Assembly (NCBI RefSeq): GCF_039973015.1 | Contig: NZ_JBDWLT010000008.1 | Coordinates: 62,001-126,000 of the forward strand | Direction: 5' to 3' | Source of the DNA: Parvibaculum sp039973015 | GTDB taxonomy: Bacteria; Pseudomonadota; Alphaproteobacteria; Parvibaculales; Parvibaculaceae | DNA: 64,000 bases | Part shown: one piece after another, positions 44,643 to 52,987 of the stretch | How the letters are laid out: each line of letters opens with the position of its first letter | Numbering within the stretch: the first letter of the stretch is position 1 | Translations under genes and position numbers: made by a program | The notes under the pieces: generated by a model | What the model was told of the DNA's origin: nothing | What the model saw: only the letters and a program-made list of their open reading frames with translations | Databases searched by the model: none

Positions 44643-46145
44643 TCAGGCGCCTTTCAGCGCATATTCCGCGAAGTCCGGGTGGCGCATCTGCCACCAGTAT
44701 TTGGCGGTAAAGCTCGACCAGTTATTGGTGACCTTGCCATCCGCCGTCTTGTACCAGCTTGAGCAGCCAGCGGCCCAGACCGTCTTCTGCATGTCCTGCT
44801 GGAGATCGCGGTTGAAGCTGTCCATCGCTTCCTTGCGGACATCAAGGTAACGCAGCTTGCTATTACGGAGCGCCGAAACGCATTGCACGATGTAGTTCGC
44901 CTGGCACTCGATCATGAAGATGATCGAGTTATGCCCGAGGTTCGTGTTGGGCCCATAAAGCATGAAGAAATTGGGGAAACCCGCCACTGCAACGCCGCGA
45001 TGCGCCTCCGCGCCGCGCGCCCAGACATCGTTCAGGTCCGCATTGTCACGGCCGACGACTTTCATCGGCGCGAGGAAGTCCGTGGACTCAAAGCCCGTGG
45101 CATAGATGATGACGTCGACCGGATGGGAGACGCCGTCTTCCGTCACGATCGCATCGGCCGTCACCCGCGCGATGTGGCTCGTCTCCACCTCGACATTCGG
45201 CCGGGCAAGCGCGGGGTACCAGTCGTTGGTCAGCAGGATGCGCTTGCAGCCCGCAGGATAGTCAGGGGTGAGCTTCTTGCGAAGTTCGGGATCCTTGATG
45301 TGGGTTTCCATCTCCTTCAGCGCGGCTTTCTCGAAGAGCTTGCCGAAGAAGCTGCCCTGCACGAAGGCGAGATAGTTCCGCTCAAGTGTCAACCATGTCC
45401 ACCAGCGCTGAATGCGCGCGAGGATGGGGAATGAACGGTAGAGCTTCTTTTCCCATTCCCGGAAAGGACGGTCGGGCTTGGGCACGCACCAGTTCGGCGT
45501 GCGCTGGAAGATGGTGAGCTTGCCCGCCACAGGCGCGATTTCAGGCACGAACTGGATCGCGCTCGCACCATTGCCGATGACGCCGACGCGCTTGCCCGCG
45601 AGGTCAACATCGTGGTTCCAGCGCGCGGAGTGGAAGGCTATGCCCTTGAAATCGCTCAGGCCTTCGATTTTCGGGTTGGCCGGACGGTTGAGCTGGCCGA
45701 CGCCCGAAATGAGCACGTTTGCCGTGAATTCCTCGCCCGCGGCCGAGCGGATGCGCCAGAGGCCTTCTTCCTCGTCGAAACGGGCTTCCACGATTTCGGT
45801 GTTGAAACGGATGTTCGGCAGGAGCCGGTATTTCCGCGCAACGGTCTCGAAATACTCCACGATTTCCGGCTGGGGCGCGAATTTGCGGCTCCAGTCCGGC
45901 TTCGGTTCGAAGGAATAGGAGTAAAGCATGGAGGGCACGTCGCAGCCCGAACCCGGATAGGTGTTGTCGCGCCAGGTGCCACCGACGCTGGCTGCCTTTT
46001 CGAAGATCGTGAAATCCTCGATGCCCGCTTCGCGCAGCTTGATCGCGGTGCAGAGCCCCGCCGCGCCCGCGCCCAGAATGGCGACGCTAAAGGGGCGCTT
46101 CTTCACATCCGTTCCTTCGACACGCGAGCCAATGGAGTCTCCCAC
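44643..46145 (-). CDS. Flavin-containing monooxygenase (Baeyer-Villiger type)
   Basis: A 500-residue NADPH- and FAD-dependent monooxygenase. FAD loop: VAILGAGAAGLCTAIKLRE. Then GGTWRDNTYPGSGCDVPS, FHSARWNHDVDLAGKRVGVIG (related to the FxGxxxHxxxW fingerprint), NADPH loop GVIGNGASAIQ, and YATGFESTDFL. These enzymes oxidise ketones to esters or lactones. The GTG at 46145 is the upstream start; a second GTG at 46106, preceded by AAGGA, is also plausible. It is not obviously linked to the capsule locus, from which it is separated by about 150 bases with no visible feature. Confidence 0.92.
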   Translation of the reverse strand: MGDSIGSRVEGTDVKKRPFSVAILGAGAAGLCTAIKLREAGIEDFTIFEKAASVGGTWRDNTYPGSGCDVPSMLYSYSFEPKPDWSRKFAPQPEIVEYFETVARKYRLLPNIRFNTEIVEARFDEEEGLWRIRSAAGEEFTANVLISGVGQLNRPANPKIEGLSDFKGIAFHSARWNHDVDLAGKRVGVIGNGASAIQFVPEIAPVAGKLTIFQRTPNWCVPKPDRPFREWEKKLYRSFPILARIQRWWTWLTLERNYLAFVQGSFFGKLFEKAALKEMETHIKDPELRKKLTPDYPAGCKRILLTNDWYPALARPNVEVETSHIARVTADAIVTEDGVSHPVDVIIYATGFESTDFLAPMKVVGRDNADLNDVWARGAEAHRGVAVAGFPNFFMLYGPNTNLGHNSIIFMIECQANYIVQCVSALRNSKLRYLDVRKEAMDSFNRDLQQDMQKTVWAAGCSSWYKTADGKVTNNWSSFTAKYWWQMRHPDFAEYALKGA

Positions 46146-46278
46146 GAGCCTTCTCCCGACTTGTTCTGTTTATTGATGTTCTCGCCCTTCACGCCGATTC
46201 CGCAAACGCGGCGCGCGGATAGGGTCAACGCCCTATTTTTATATGACTCAAGGCAGAACGGCAAACCGGACAAGCATG

Positions 46279-46317
46279 AAAAAGCGACCGCCGCGCCCCG
46301 GTGGAGAGCGCGGCGGT
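46279..46317 (-). terminator. Rho-independent terminator after ompW
   Basis: Read on the minus strand, the stem ACCGCCGCG pairs with CGCGGCGGT around a 13-base loop and is followed by CGCTTTTT. It stands about 30 bases after the ompW stop. Confidence 0.75.
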
Positions 46318-46343
46318 GCTCCGAAAACCGCGTTCCGAAAGGA

Positions 46344-46994
46344 TCAGAAGCGGTAACCGATACCGGCACCCACAATCCAGGGATCAAGGTCGACATCCGC
46401 GCGGATGGCGCCGCCGTTCATGGAGACGTCGGTGGAGAGAAAGATCTTCTTCACGTCGAGGTTCAGATACCACTGGTCGGCTATGGCATAGTCGACACCG
46501 GCCTGAAGCGCGTAGCCGATGCTGTTTTCATAATCGATGCTGGTGACCGCGCTGCCCGCAGCGGGGGACTCGTCATAGAAGAAGGTGTAGTTGAGGCCCG
46601 CGCCGACATAGGGGCTGAAACGCTCCTTCGGCATAAAGTGGTATTGCAGCGTAAGTGTCGGCGGCAAAAGGCTTACTTCACCCAGGTTGATGCCCGTCGG
46701 CGTATGCGAGACGTCATGCTTCGTGGTCGCCGCGATGAGTTCGAGGGCGATGTTGTCCGTCAGGAAGTAGGTGAAGTCGACTTCCGGCACCCATTCGTTC
46801 GAGACGTCCACATCACCGCCGATGGTGGTGGAAGCGCTCTCATCCGGGAGCACGCCGATGACGCGGGCACGGACCATGAAATCCCCCGCGGACTTGCCCT
46901 GGAACTCCGCATAAGCAGGCTGAGCCGTGCCTGCCACCATCACCCCGAGCGCGACGGCAGCGACACCCGCGCCCAATTTCCGGTTGGTCTTCAT
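46344..46994 (-). CDS. ompW: OmpW-family outer-membrane beta-barrel protein
   Basis: A 216-residue protein. The ATG at 46994 follows GGAG and begins a signal peptide (MKTNRKLGAG, hydrophobic core VAAVALGVMVAG, cleavage after PAYA). The mature protein carries the OmpW features: FMVRARVIGVLPDES near the N-terminus, VPEVDFTYFLTDNIALELIA, LPPTLTLQYHF, SPYVGAGLNYTFFYDE, and a terminal aromatic residue (GAGIGYRF). OmpW forms a small eight-stranded barrel that may pass hydrophobic molecules. The frame upstream of 46994 has no protein-like character. Confidence 0.94.
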   Translation of the reverse strand: MKTNRKLGAGVAAVALGVMVAGTAQPAYAEFQGKSAGDFMVRARVIGVLPDESASTTIGGDVDVSNEWVPEVDFTYFLTDNIALELIAATTKHDVSHTPTGINLGEVSLLPPTLTLQYHFMPKERFSPYVGAGLNYTFFYDESPAAGSAVTSIDYENSIGYALQAGVDYAIADQWYLNLDVKKIFLSTDVSMNGGAIRADVDLDPWIVGAGIGYRF

Positions 46995-47133
46995 TTTCGT
47001 TTTCTCCAGTTCGCTGCGCCCAGCCCCAGCGGCCCGCGCAAGTTCTGCAACCAGATTGCGCCCCATAACCCTATTTGGAGAGTGGTCATTCGGTCGCAGG
47101 GCCAGCGCGAAATGTCGCAGCAAAGACAAGGGC

Positions 47134-48579
47134 TTATGTCCCAGCGCCACCGTCAAGTATGTGCATATAGGTGCGAACCTGCTGCACGAAATGAACGGCC
47201 TGCCCGCCCCTTGCGCGGCCATGCTTCAGGGTCTCGGCATAGGCGGCATTGTTGAGCAGAGGCAGGACGCGGCGGAGATCCGTCCAGCTATCGCGGTCGC
47301 GGCCGAGACGTGCGGCAAGGGCGCGCGCGTCGTAAACATGGCCAAGGCCCATATTATAGGCGGCGAGCATGAACCAGGTGCGGTCCGGCTCTTCGATGCT
47401 GACGGGCAATCTGCCTTTCAGATCAGCAAGATAGCGCGCGGCGGCCTCGATGCTCTCGACCGGATCGAGCCGGTCTTCGACGCCGAGTTCGCGCGCCGTC
47501 TGCGCGGTCAGCATCATAAAACCGCGCACGCCGGTCGGACTCTTCGCCTCGGGGTTCCAATGCGATTCCTGCCAGGCGACAGCCGCAAGCAGTTGCCAGG
47601 AAAGGCCATTTTGCCGCGCGGCGCGCCGGATGACCTTTTCGTAGTCCGGCAGGCGATCATCAACCGCGCGCTTGAAGGCACGGATATCGACATAGTCGAA
47701 AAGCGGCAGGAAGCCGAAGAAGCGGCGCTCCAGAGCCGCCAGCGCGCCTGACTTTTTCGTGCCCGCGAACCAGGCACGAAAGTGATCCTTCAGGTCTTCC
47801 GAGCCCGGCGCGAGAAACCAGCCGAGCGGCATTTCATCAGATATATCAAAGGCTTCCGCAATTTCCGGGTGATAGGGATTGACCACCTTGAGGGTCAGCG
47901 AATCCACCGCCGCGCAGTCGTAATCGCCATTGACCACCCGAGCGAGCAATTCCTCCGCAGGCTGATCTTCGAGATGCAGAGCGACATCTTCCGCCCCCTC
48001 GGCGGCCACGGCGAGCGCCTCGGCCGCCGGTGTGCCTGCCGAGGCAGCGACAGATAACCCATTGATATCATTTATATTATCTGGAAGCCCCCCGGCCCGG
48101 CGGCAGGCGAGCTGCTGCGTCACGTCTTCATATTCCGCGCCGATGGCGAAGGCTGCCTTGCGCGCCTCCGTGACGGCAAGGCCGGCGGCGGCGACATGGC
48201 CCTTGCGCGCGGCGAGCGCATCCATAACCCCTTGTTCCGTCTCGTAAATCCGGAACTCGACTGCGACGCCGAGCGACTTTGCGAGACGCTTCATCATCTC
48301 GTATTCGAAGCCGGTGCGGCCGTCCGCGCCCTCATACAAGGTGGTGGGCGCCTCGCGCGCCAGCACCACGAGGGTGCCGGATTTCTTAATGTTCTCAATG
48401 CCTTGAGGAACAGGCGGCACATAGACATAGAGATAGAGAAGGTGGTTCGCGCCGAAAAGCACGAGGAGCACGGGCACAATCCAGGGGACGCGGCTGCGGC
48501 GCGCATGGGGCGCCAAACGGGAGACGAGCGCCCGCGCGCGCGCAACCCAAGCCCTTGTTTTTGCTTTCAAATCTGGCAA
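47134..48579 (-). CDS. mltF: Membrane-bound lytic transglycosylase F-like protein
   Basis: A 481-residue protein with one N-terminal membrane helix (WIVPVLLVLFGANHLLYLYVY), a solute-binding-protein-type domain (about 65-290; GTLVVLAREAPTTLYE, GFEYEMMKRLAKSLG) and a C-terminal SLT domain (about 325-450) with catalytic Glu in AAVAWQESHWNPEAKSPTG and AAYNMGLGHVYDA. This is the MltF layout: cleavage of peptidoglycan glycan strands with formation of anhydro-MurNAc. The frame opens at a TTG (48579) directly after a stop; GTG starts further in would remove the cytoplasmic tail. Stand-alone gene. Confidence 0.9.
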   Translation of the reverse strand: MPDLKAKTRAWVARARALVSRLAPHARRSRVPWIVPVLLVLFGANHLLYLYVYVPPVPQGIENIKKSGTLVVLAREAPTTLYEGADGRTGFEYEMMKRLAKSLGVAVEFRIYETEQGVMDALAARKGHVAAAGLAVTEARKAAFAIGAEYEDVTQQLACRRAGGLPDNINDINGLSVAASAGTPAAEALAVAAEGAEDVALHLEDQPAEELLARVVNGDYDCAAVDSLTLKVVNPYHPEIAEAFDISDEMPLGWFLAPGSEDLKDHFRAWFAGTKKSGALAALERRFFGFLPLFDYVDIRAFKRAVDDRLPDYEKVIRRAARQNGLSWQLLAAVAWQESHWNPEAKSPTGVRGFMMLTAQTARELGVEDRLDPVESIEAAARYLADLKGRLPVSIEEPDRTWFMLAAYNMGLGHVYDARALAARLGRDRDSWTDLRRVLPLLNNAAYAETLKHGRARGGQAVHFVQQVRTYMHILDGGAGT

Positions 48580-49157
48580 TCAGCCCGCCACTCGCGACCG
48601 CACCTGAGAGGAAGAATAGCACAGGATCACACGGGACGCCCTGGGGGCCGGGAGGGGCGCGGGAGGGCGCCGGTTGTCCCCGGGAGCGGGGACAATTCGG
48701 CTTTGCTTGTCCCCGGGGGCGGGGACGTTTCGGCTTTGCTTGTCCCCTCCTTGTCCCCTCCTTGTCCCCGGGGGGCGGGGACAAGTGACGGCCACCGTCA
48801 TCGAAACGTCATCAAACCGTCACAAAGGGGATAAGTCATCAATTCGTATACAGATGATATGAGCGACGACTGCCCTTCCAGCCCGCGCCAGACCACTGCG
48901 CGGCCCGCGAAAGAAATAATCCCCGTGTCTTCCCGGCACTTCGGCGCAGCGGGAGGCAAAAAACTTGTGCCCGGGGTTTGCCCGGCGCGAGATGGGCGAC
49001 GGCGACTCGGTGTTCGATGCGATGCGGTGTGTGAGGGGCACGCGAAGACGCGGAGGTGATGGAGCAATGGATCAGAGGCGGTCCAACAGTGACTCCCCTT
49101 TTTTTGAGCATAGCTAGTTTGTCACTGAACGAACGAAATGTTGAGTTGGCAGCCTCT
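48580..49157. other. Intergenic region with G/C-rich repeats
   Basis: About 580 bases without a gene that I can support; short frames exist on both strands but none has coding character. It contains the tandem repeat block at 48674-48785. The rest (48800-49150) shows nothing recognisable and may be degraded sequence at the border of the lower-GC gene at 49158. Confidence 0.6.
48674..48785. repeat. Tandem G/C-rich palindromic repeat
   Basis: TTGTCCCC recurs at 48674, 48707, 48740, 48751 and 48762. The first three are spaced exactly 33 bases and the next two 11 bases. In the units at 48674, 48707 and 48762 TGTCCCC is followed by a GGGGAC arm, so each can form a G/C hairpin; two carry the spacer TTTGC. 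The block sits about 95 bases upstream of mltF. Confidence 0.85.
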
Positions 49158-49871
49158 CTAAACCTTAGTCGGTTGATTAGGCCACCATAGCTTCTTGTCT
49201 CGCTGGCGTACCACCTGAAATGAACCGAAGGCAAGTCTGGCTCTTGAAACTTTCACGTCGGCTTGCAAATCACCCAGCGCTTCCATTAGCTCTGCCTCCT
49301 TAAGTGTACTATTAGCGCCCACGATCACTTCCACCAACTTCAGACGGTCCGAGAAATCTGCGAAATAGAGACCACTCTCGGGATCAACCTCTTCCAGTGT
49401 TACGAAGCTGCGAACTTCGTTTTCGTATCGCCAGTGAGAGTACTTGGTAAAAAGCAAGGCCTTAGCCGTTTCGAAATCAATTTCTCGCGGATTCAAGAGG
49501 CGATTTGCATCAACGGCAAATCGCTTCGACGAGTAATTTACTGCGCCAAGATGCTCGGAAGGAATGTCAAACCCGAGACAGAGGCCGGTATGCATTCCTG
49601 CGTAGTGACTCCACTGCACCGGATTTTTCCAATTTCGACTGAAGCATAATATGCCTCGATTTGACGCCATTTGATCTTTCATTACATGAAATGCTCGACG
49701 CAAATCGGGGTTTGAGAGATTTGCCCCAAAGAACTCAAAAGGATCGTTGAGTTTAAGAAGCTCGGCGACCTTCAGCCTGCGTCGGCGAAGATCATCCAAT
49801 CCGTATTCAAGTTCGACAAAATGATAGACGCGCTGAATGTCACCTGACACAGGGCAATCTCTTGGAGTCAT
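49158..49871 (-). CDS. DUF2971-family protein
   Basis: A 237-residue protein from ATG 49871 (MTPRDCPVSG); the frame begins 17 codons earlier at a TTG. The family core is visible: VYHFVELEYGLDDL near the N-terminus, LKLNDPFEF, GILCFSRNWKNPVQWSHYAG, and HWRYENEVRSFV in the second half. DUF2971 proteins have no settled biochemical role that I can state. Base composition is lower in GC than both neighbours, and the gene is flanked by long intergenic stretches with repeats, so recent acquisition is likely. The C-terminus ends in WWPNQPTKV. Confidence 0.85.
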   Translation of the reverse strand: MTPRDCPVSGDIQRVYHFVELEYGLDDLRRRRLKVAELLKLNDPFEFFGANLSNPDLRRAFHVMKDQMASNRGILCFSRNWKNPVQWSHYAGMHTGLCLGFDIPSEHLGAVNYSSKRFAVDANRLLNPREIDFETAKALLFTKYSHWRYENEVRSFVTLEEVDPESGLYFADFSDRLKLVEVIVGANSTLKEAELMEALGDLQADVKVSRARLAFGSFQVVRQRDKKLWWPNQPTKV

Positions 49872-50180
49872 GTTTAACGTCTCGCATATCACGCAGCATC
49901 TTCCGGCGGTACGCACCAACAATACCTTCAGTTGATTCGGGAGCAGCCTGACTTACGATTGACTATGATCCTAGCAAGTATCCACTCGGGCCGGAAGCGA
50001 GCCGTCAGTCTGCCCGCCTTTCCATCACCTAGAAATTCGTCACTGAACGGACGGAAACTCCATCTTCCGTATGTTTCATGCTCTTCTTTTCTCACATTGA
50101 CGGTGTTGGGGGGCTAGATGGAGGTATTCCCGCGATCTGCCTGCCCTTCGCGTGGCTCAGGGCATTCGAGGCTCGAAAAG

Positions 50181-50326
50181 GTTCCCGGCTTTCGCCGGAA
50201 TGACAGCTGAGGGGGTCGCGGGCGCGGAGGATAGACCGTAGGCGGAGGGATTTGCGGTGTGGCTGCTAGCGATAGCGCTGCGTGCGACGCACCGCCCATG
50301 GATCCCGGCTTGCGCCGGGATGACAG
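50181..50326. repeat. Two REP-like CCCGGC...GCCGG palindromic units
   Basis: Units at 50181-50206 (TTCCCGGCTTTCGCCGGAATGACAG) and 50301-50326 (ATCCCGGCTTGCGCCGGGATGACAG) share the core and the ATGACAG tail in the same orientation, 120 bases apart. They resemble dispersed intergenic repeats of alphaproteobacteria. Confidence 0.75.
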
Positions 50327-50398
50327 TTTTTGGTTTGGGAAGCGCCGGGAGCGAGACTTCAGAGGAGGCTCCGCCCTGCCCCAAGCTTACCCCTCCCC

Positions 50399-50417
50399 AA
50401 ACGGTCTTCGACCGTTT
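50399..50417. repeat. Perfect 8-bp palindrome with TTC loop
   Basis: AAACGGTC-TTC-GACCGTTT, followed directly by a CCCTCCC...GGGAGGG inverted repeat. No T-run follows, so a dispersed repeat is more likely than a terminator. Confidence 0.6.
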
Positions 50418-50520
50418 GACCCTCCCACAGGGGGAGGGTGGGAAGAGGTTCCGGGTCTTTCCCGGCCTCCGCCGGGACAGGCCACCGGACCTTTTCGTTT
50501 GCTTCGCAAACCGCCTCTCA

Positions 50521-50545
50521 CCCCTCTCCCCGCTGGGGAGAGGGG
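50521..50545. repeat. Perfect 11-bp palindrome, G/C-rich
   Basis: CCCCTCTCCCC-GCT-GGGGAGAGGGG, about 40 bases before the tetR operator. It belongs to the same repeat cluster; a role as transcription barrier is possible. Confidence 0.6.
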
Positions 50546-50586
50546 AAAAAGCGCCGGAAACCCGCGTGAACCTTTCTCTTTACTAA

Positions 50587-50604
50587 ATACCGACTGGTTG
50601 GTAT
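50587..50604. promoter_or_regulatory. TetR-type operator
   Basis: The inverted repeat ATACC-GACTGGTT-GGTAT, containing ACCGACTGGTTGGT, lies 25 bases before the tetR start. Sites of this form are typical of autoregulated TetR-family genes, so negative autoregulation of the tetR-VOC-GST operon is likely. Confidence 0.7.
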
Positions 50605-50628
50605 GTAATTGCGCAACAGGAGGACGAG

Positions 50629-51303
50629 ATGGCCGCCAGGACCGGGAAAGCGCCCGCCAAACAGACCGCAAGGCAAACCGCAAAGCCCGCGAAAGTGGAT
50701 GCCCGCGCGAAGCTGCTCGATGCGGCGCTCAACGTGATCCGCACCAAGGGATATGCGGCGACGAGCGTGGACGAGCTCTGCGCAGCGGCGGGCGTGACCA
50801 AGGGCGCATTCTTCCACCACTTCAAGAGCAAGGAGGCGCTGGGCGTGGCCGCCGCCGAGCACTGGTCGGCGACGACGGGCGCGATGTTTGCCGGGGCGCC
50901 CTATCACGAGGCGGCCGATCCGCTCGCGCGCGTCCTCGGCTATGTCCGCTTCCGCAAGTCGATGCTGACGGGTGGCGTGCCGGACTTCACCTGTCTTGTC
51001 GGCACGATGGTGCAGGAAACGCACGAGACCTCCCCCGCCATTCGCGATGCCTGCGACCGGAGCATCAGCGGGCACGCCGCGACGCTCGAAGCCGATATCG
51101 AGGCGGCGATGCACGAACGCGGCATGAGGCCGGACTGGAGCGCGAAGTCGCTGGCGCTGCACACACAGGCCGTGCTGCAGGGCGCCTTCATTCTCGCCAA
51201 GGCGAAGGGCAGCGCGGAGGTTGCCGCCGACAGCGCCGACCATCTCATCCGCTATATCGAACTTCTTTTCCGCGCGACGGACGCCCCGACGACAGGAGAA
51301 TGA
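50629..51303 (+). CDS. TetR-family transcriptional regulator
   Basis: A 224-residue regulator. A basic Ala/Lys/Gln-rich lead (residues 1-22) is followed by the helix-turn-helix (about 25-70: RAKLLDAALNVIRTKGYAAT, DELCAAAGVTKGAFFHHFKS). The rest is the ligand-binding and dimerisation part. The start has a strong CAGGAGG site. A probable operator is at 50587-50604. Its stop overlaps the first possible ATG of the VOC gene, so it is cotranscribed with it and the following GST gene. A role in sensing a toxic or electrophilic compound fits the neighbours but is inferred. Confidence 0.93.
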   Translation: MAARTGKAPAKQTARQTAKPAKVDARAKLLDAALNVIRTKGYAATSVDELCAAAGVTKGAFFHHFKSKEALGVAAAEHWSATTGAMFAGAPYHEAADPLARVLGYVRFRKSMLTGGVPDFTCLVGTMVQETHETSPAIRDACDRSISGHAATLEADIEAAMHERGMRPDWSAKSLALHTQAVLQGAFILAKAKGSAEVAADSADHLIRYIELLFRATDAPTTGE

Positions 51304-51305
51304 CC

Positions 51306-51791
51306 ATGACCGATCTCGTGACCTGCATCTGGTTCGACCACGGCGAAGCGGCCAAGGCGGCTGCCTTTTACGCCGCGACCTTTCCCGACAGCCATGTCGA
51401 CAGCGTGAACGCCGCGCCGGGCGAGTTTCCCGGCGGCACGGAAGGCCAGGAACTCACCGTGGAATTCACGGTGCTGGGGCGGCGCTTCGTCGGCCTCAAT
51501 GGCGGGCCGGTCTTCACGCCGAATGAGGCGGTGAGCTTCATGGTCGTGACTGAAACCCAGGAAGAGACCGACCGCTACTGGAACGCGATCGTGAACAATG
51601 GCGGCGCGGAAAGCGCCTGCGGCTGGTGCAAGGACCGCTGGGGCTTTTCCTGGCAGATCACGCCCGCACGATTGCTCGAACTGAATGCGAGCGACGACAA
51701 GGCCAAGGCAAAGCGCGTTTTCAACGCAATGATGACGATGAAGAAGATCGATATCGCCACGCTGGAAGCGGCGGCGTCCGCGAAGGCGTGA
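51306..51791 (+). CDS. VOC-family (PhnB/3-demethylubiquinone methyltransferase-like) protein
   Basis: A 161-residue single-domain protein of the vicinal-oxygen-chelate fold. It shows the PhnB-type pattern: TCIWFDHGEAAKAAAFYAAT, GQELTVEFTVLGRRFVGLNG, FTPNEAVSFMVV and CGWCKDRWGFSWQITPARL. ATG 51306 has AGGAGA at correct spacing; ATG 51300 is in the same frame. The function of this subfamily is not settled, and members occur with TetR regulators and GSTs, as here. The frame is open far upstream through tetR, but that part is not coding. Confidence 0.9.
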   Translation: MTDLVTCIWFDHGEAAKAAAFYAATFPDSHVDSVNAAPGEFPGGTEGQELTVEFTVLGRRFVGLNGGPVFTPNEAVSFMVVTETQEETDRYWNAIVNNGGAESACGWCKDRWGFSWQITPARLLELNASDDKAKAKRVFNAMMTMKKIDIATLEAAASAKA

Positions 51792-51797
51792 CGCGGA

Positions 51798-52490
51798 ATG
51801 CCGCCCGTCATCACCGGCTTTGCGCATTCTCCCGACCGCGGGCGCGGCCATGCGCGCGACATGCGGCTGCGCTGGGCCTTCGAGGAGGCGGGCGCGGATT
51901 ACGATGTGCGCCTTCTCTCCTTCGCACAGATGAAGGAGCCCGCGCATCTGGCGCTTCATCCCTTCGGGCAGATCCCGACTTATGAAGAAGACGGTACGGG
52001 TGAAGAAGACGGTACGGGCGAGGAAGAAGGGCTCACGCTTTTCGAGTCCGGCGCCATTGTGCTCCATATCGCGGAGCGGCATGGCGGCTTGCTGCCGGAA
52101 GAGGCGGGGGCGCGCGCCCGCGCGATCAACTGGGTCTTCGCCGCGCTCAACACGATGGAGCCCCCGATCGTCGAGCGCGAGGCGGCCGGCTATACGGAGC
52201 GCGAGAAGAGCTGGTATGGCGAAAGGCTTGCAATGCTCGATGCCCGCGTGGATCAGCGGCTTGGCGAACTGTCGCGGCGGCTCGGCGAGGCTGACTGGCT
52301 CGGCGGCGCCTTCAGCGCGGGCGACCTGATGATGGTGAGCGTGCTGCGGCGTATCGAGGGATCGGCGCTTCTCGCGCGCTATCCGAACCTCACCGCTTAT
52401 ATCGCGCGCGGGCAAGCACGGCCTGCCTATCAGCGCGCATTCGATGCGCAGAGAGCGGCGTTCGAGGCCGCGCGGCCGGACGGGGCTTGA
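51798..52490 (+). CDS. Glutathione S-transferase family protein
   Basis: A 230-residue GST-like protein. The N-terminal thioredoxin-fold half contains MRLRWAFEEAGADYDVRL, HPFGQIPTYE (cis-Pro) and LFESGAIVLHIAE (glutathione-binding Glu-Ser). The helical C-terminal half contains GGAFSAGDLMMVSVLRR. It is a paralogue of the GST at 55941-56600. An 18-base direct repeat (51984-52001 and 52002-52019) adds a duplicated EEDGTG segment in the loop before the ESG motif. Third gene of the tetR operon, six bases after the VOC stop; detoxification is the likely role. Confidence 0.9.
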   Translation: MPPVITGFAHSPDRGRGHARDMRLRWAFEEAGADYDVRLLSFAQMKEPAHLALHPFGQIPTYEEDGTGEEDGTGEEEGLTLFESGAIVLHIAERHGGLLPEEAGARARAINWVFAALNTMEPPIVEREAAGYTEREKSWYGERLAMLDARVDQRLGELSRRLGEADWLGGAFSAGDLMMVSVLRRIEGSALLARYPNLTAYIARGQARPAYQRAFDAQRAAFEAARPDGA

Positions 52491-52522
52491 CTCCCGATCC
52501 GACTCGCAACATATAAAGTTAC

Positions 52523-52987
52523 ATGAAACGAAACAGCCAGCTTTCGGGCGTGCTTCATGTGCTGCTGCATATGGCGGAGCATGAAGAGCCCGTGACCTCC
52601 GAGATGCTCGCCAAGGCGATGCAGACCAATCCTGTGGTGATCCGCCGGATCATGGCGGGGCTTCGCGAGGCGGGCTATGTGCGCTCGGAAAAGGGGCATG
52701 GCGGCGGCTGGACCATCGCCTGCGACATGAGCGCGGTGACGCTTGCCGACATTCACGAAGCGCTGGGGAGCCCTTCCCTCCTCGCCATCGGCAACCGCCG
52801 CCAAGCGCCCGGCTGCCTTGTCGAGCAGGCGGTGAATGCGCAGCTCGACAAGACATTCGAGGAAGCGGAAGCGCTGCTGCTGAAGCGGCTCGGCGAGGTG
52901 ACGCTGGCGGCGCTCGCAAAGGATTTCCACAAGCGGTTCGCGAAACGGCGCGGCGCACACGAACTGGAGAAAGCCCATGCAGGCTGA
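52523..52987 (+). CDS. Rrf2-family transcriptional regulator
   Basis: A 154-residue winged-helix regulator. LSGVLHVLLHMAE, TSEMLAKAMQTNPVVIRRIM and LREAGYVRSEKGHGGGWTIA are the Rrf2 N-terminal block, and ALGSPSLLAI follows. Only one Cys (PGCLVEQ) is present, so an Fe-S cluster of IscR/NsrR type is unlikely; it is closer to YwnA-like members. The gene begins 32 bases after the GST and overlaps the next gene (methyltransferase) by 11 bases. The AT-rich stretch just before the ATG is a probable autoregulatory site, though I cannot define its ends. Confidence 0.9.
   Translation: MKRNSQLSGVLHVLLHMAEHEEPVTSEMLAKAMQTNPVVIRRIMAGLREAGYVRSEKGHGGGWTIACDMSAVTLADIHEALGSPSLLAIGNRRQAPGCLVEQAVNAQLDKTFEEAEALLLKRLGEVTLAALAKDFHKRFAKRRGAHELEKAHAG

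Larger units (their letters stand above)
49872..50628. other. Intergenic region with several dispersed-repeat palindromes
   Basis: More than 700 bases with no supported gene. The first part (to about 50110) shows nothing recognisable. From 50160 it is packed with palindromes of the kind scattered through alphaproteobacterial genomes (separate entries), and it ends with the tetR operator and ribosome-binding site. Confidence 0.6.

Noticed and set aside
45612..47255. A 547-codon open frame on the plus strand
   Set aside because: It is antisense to the monooxygenase and ompW genes and spans the terminator between them.
48674..48785. A CRISPR array
   Set aside because: The units are adjacent palindromes of 11 and 33 bases without unique spacers, and no cas genes are near.
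50259..51299. An upstream extension of the VOC gene frame through tetR
   Set aside because: The frame is open but lies over repeats and over tetR in another frame. Family similarity begins only at 51306, where a good ribosome-binding site is present.
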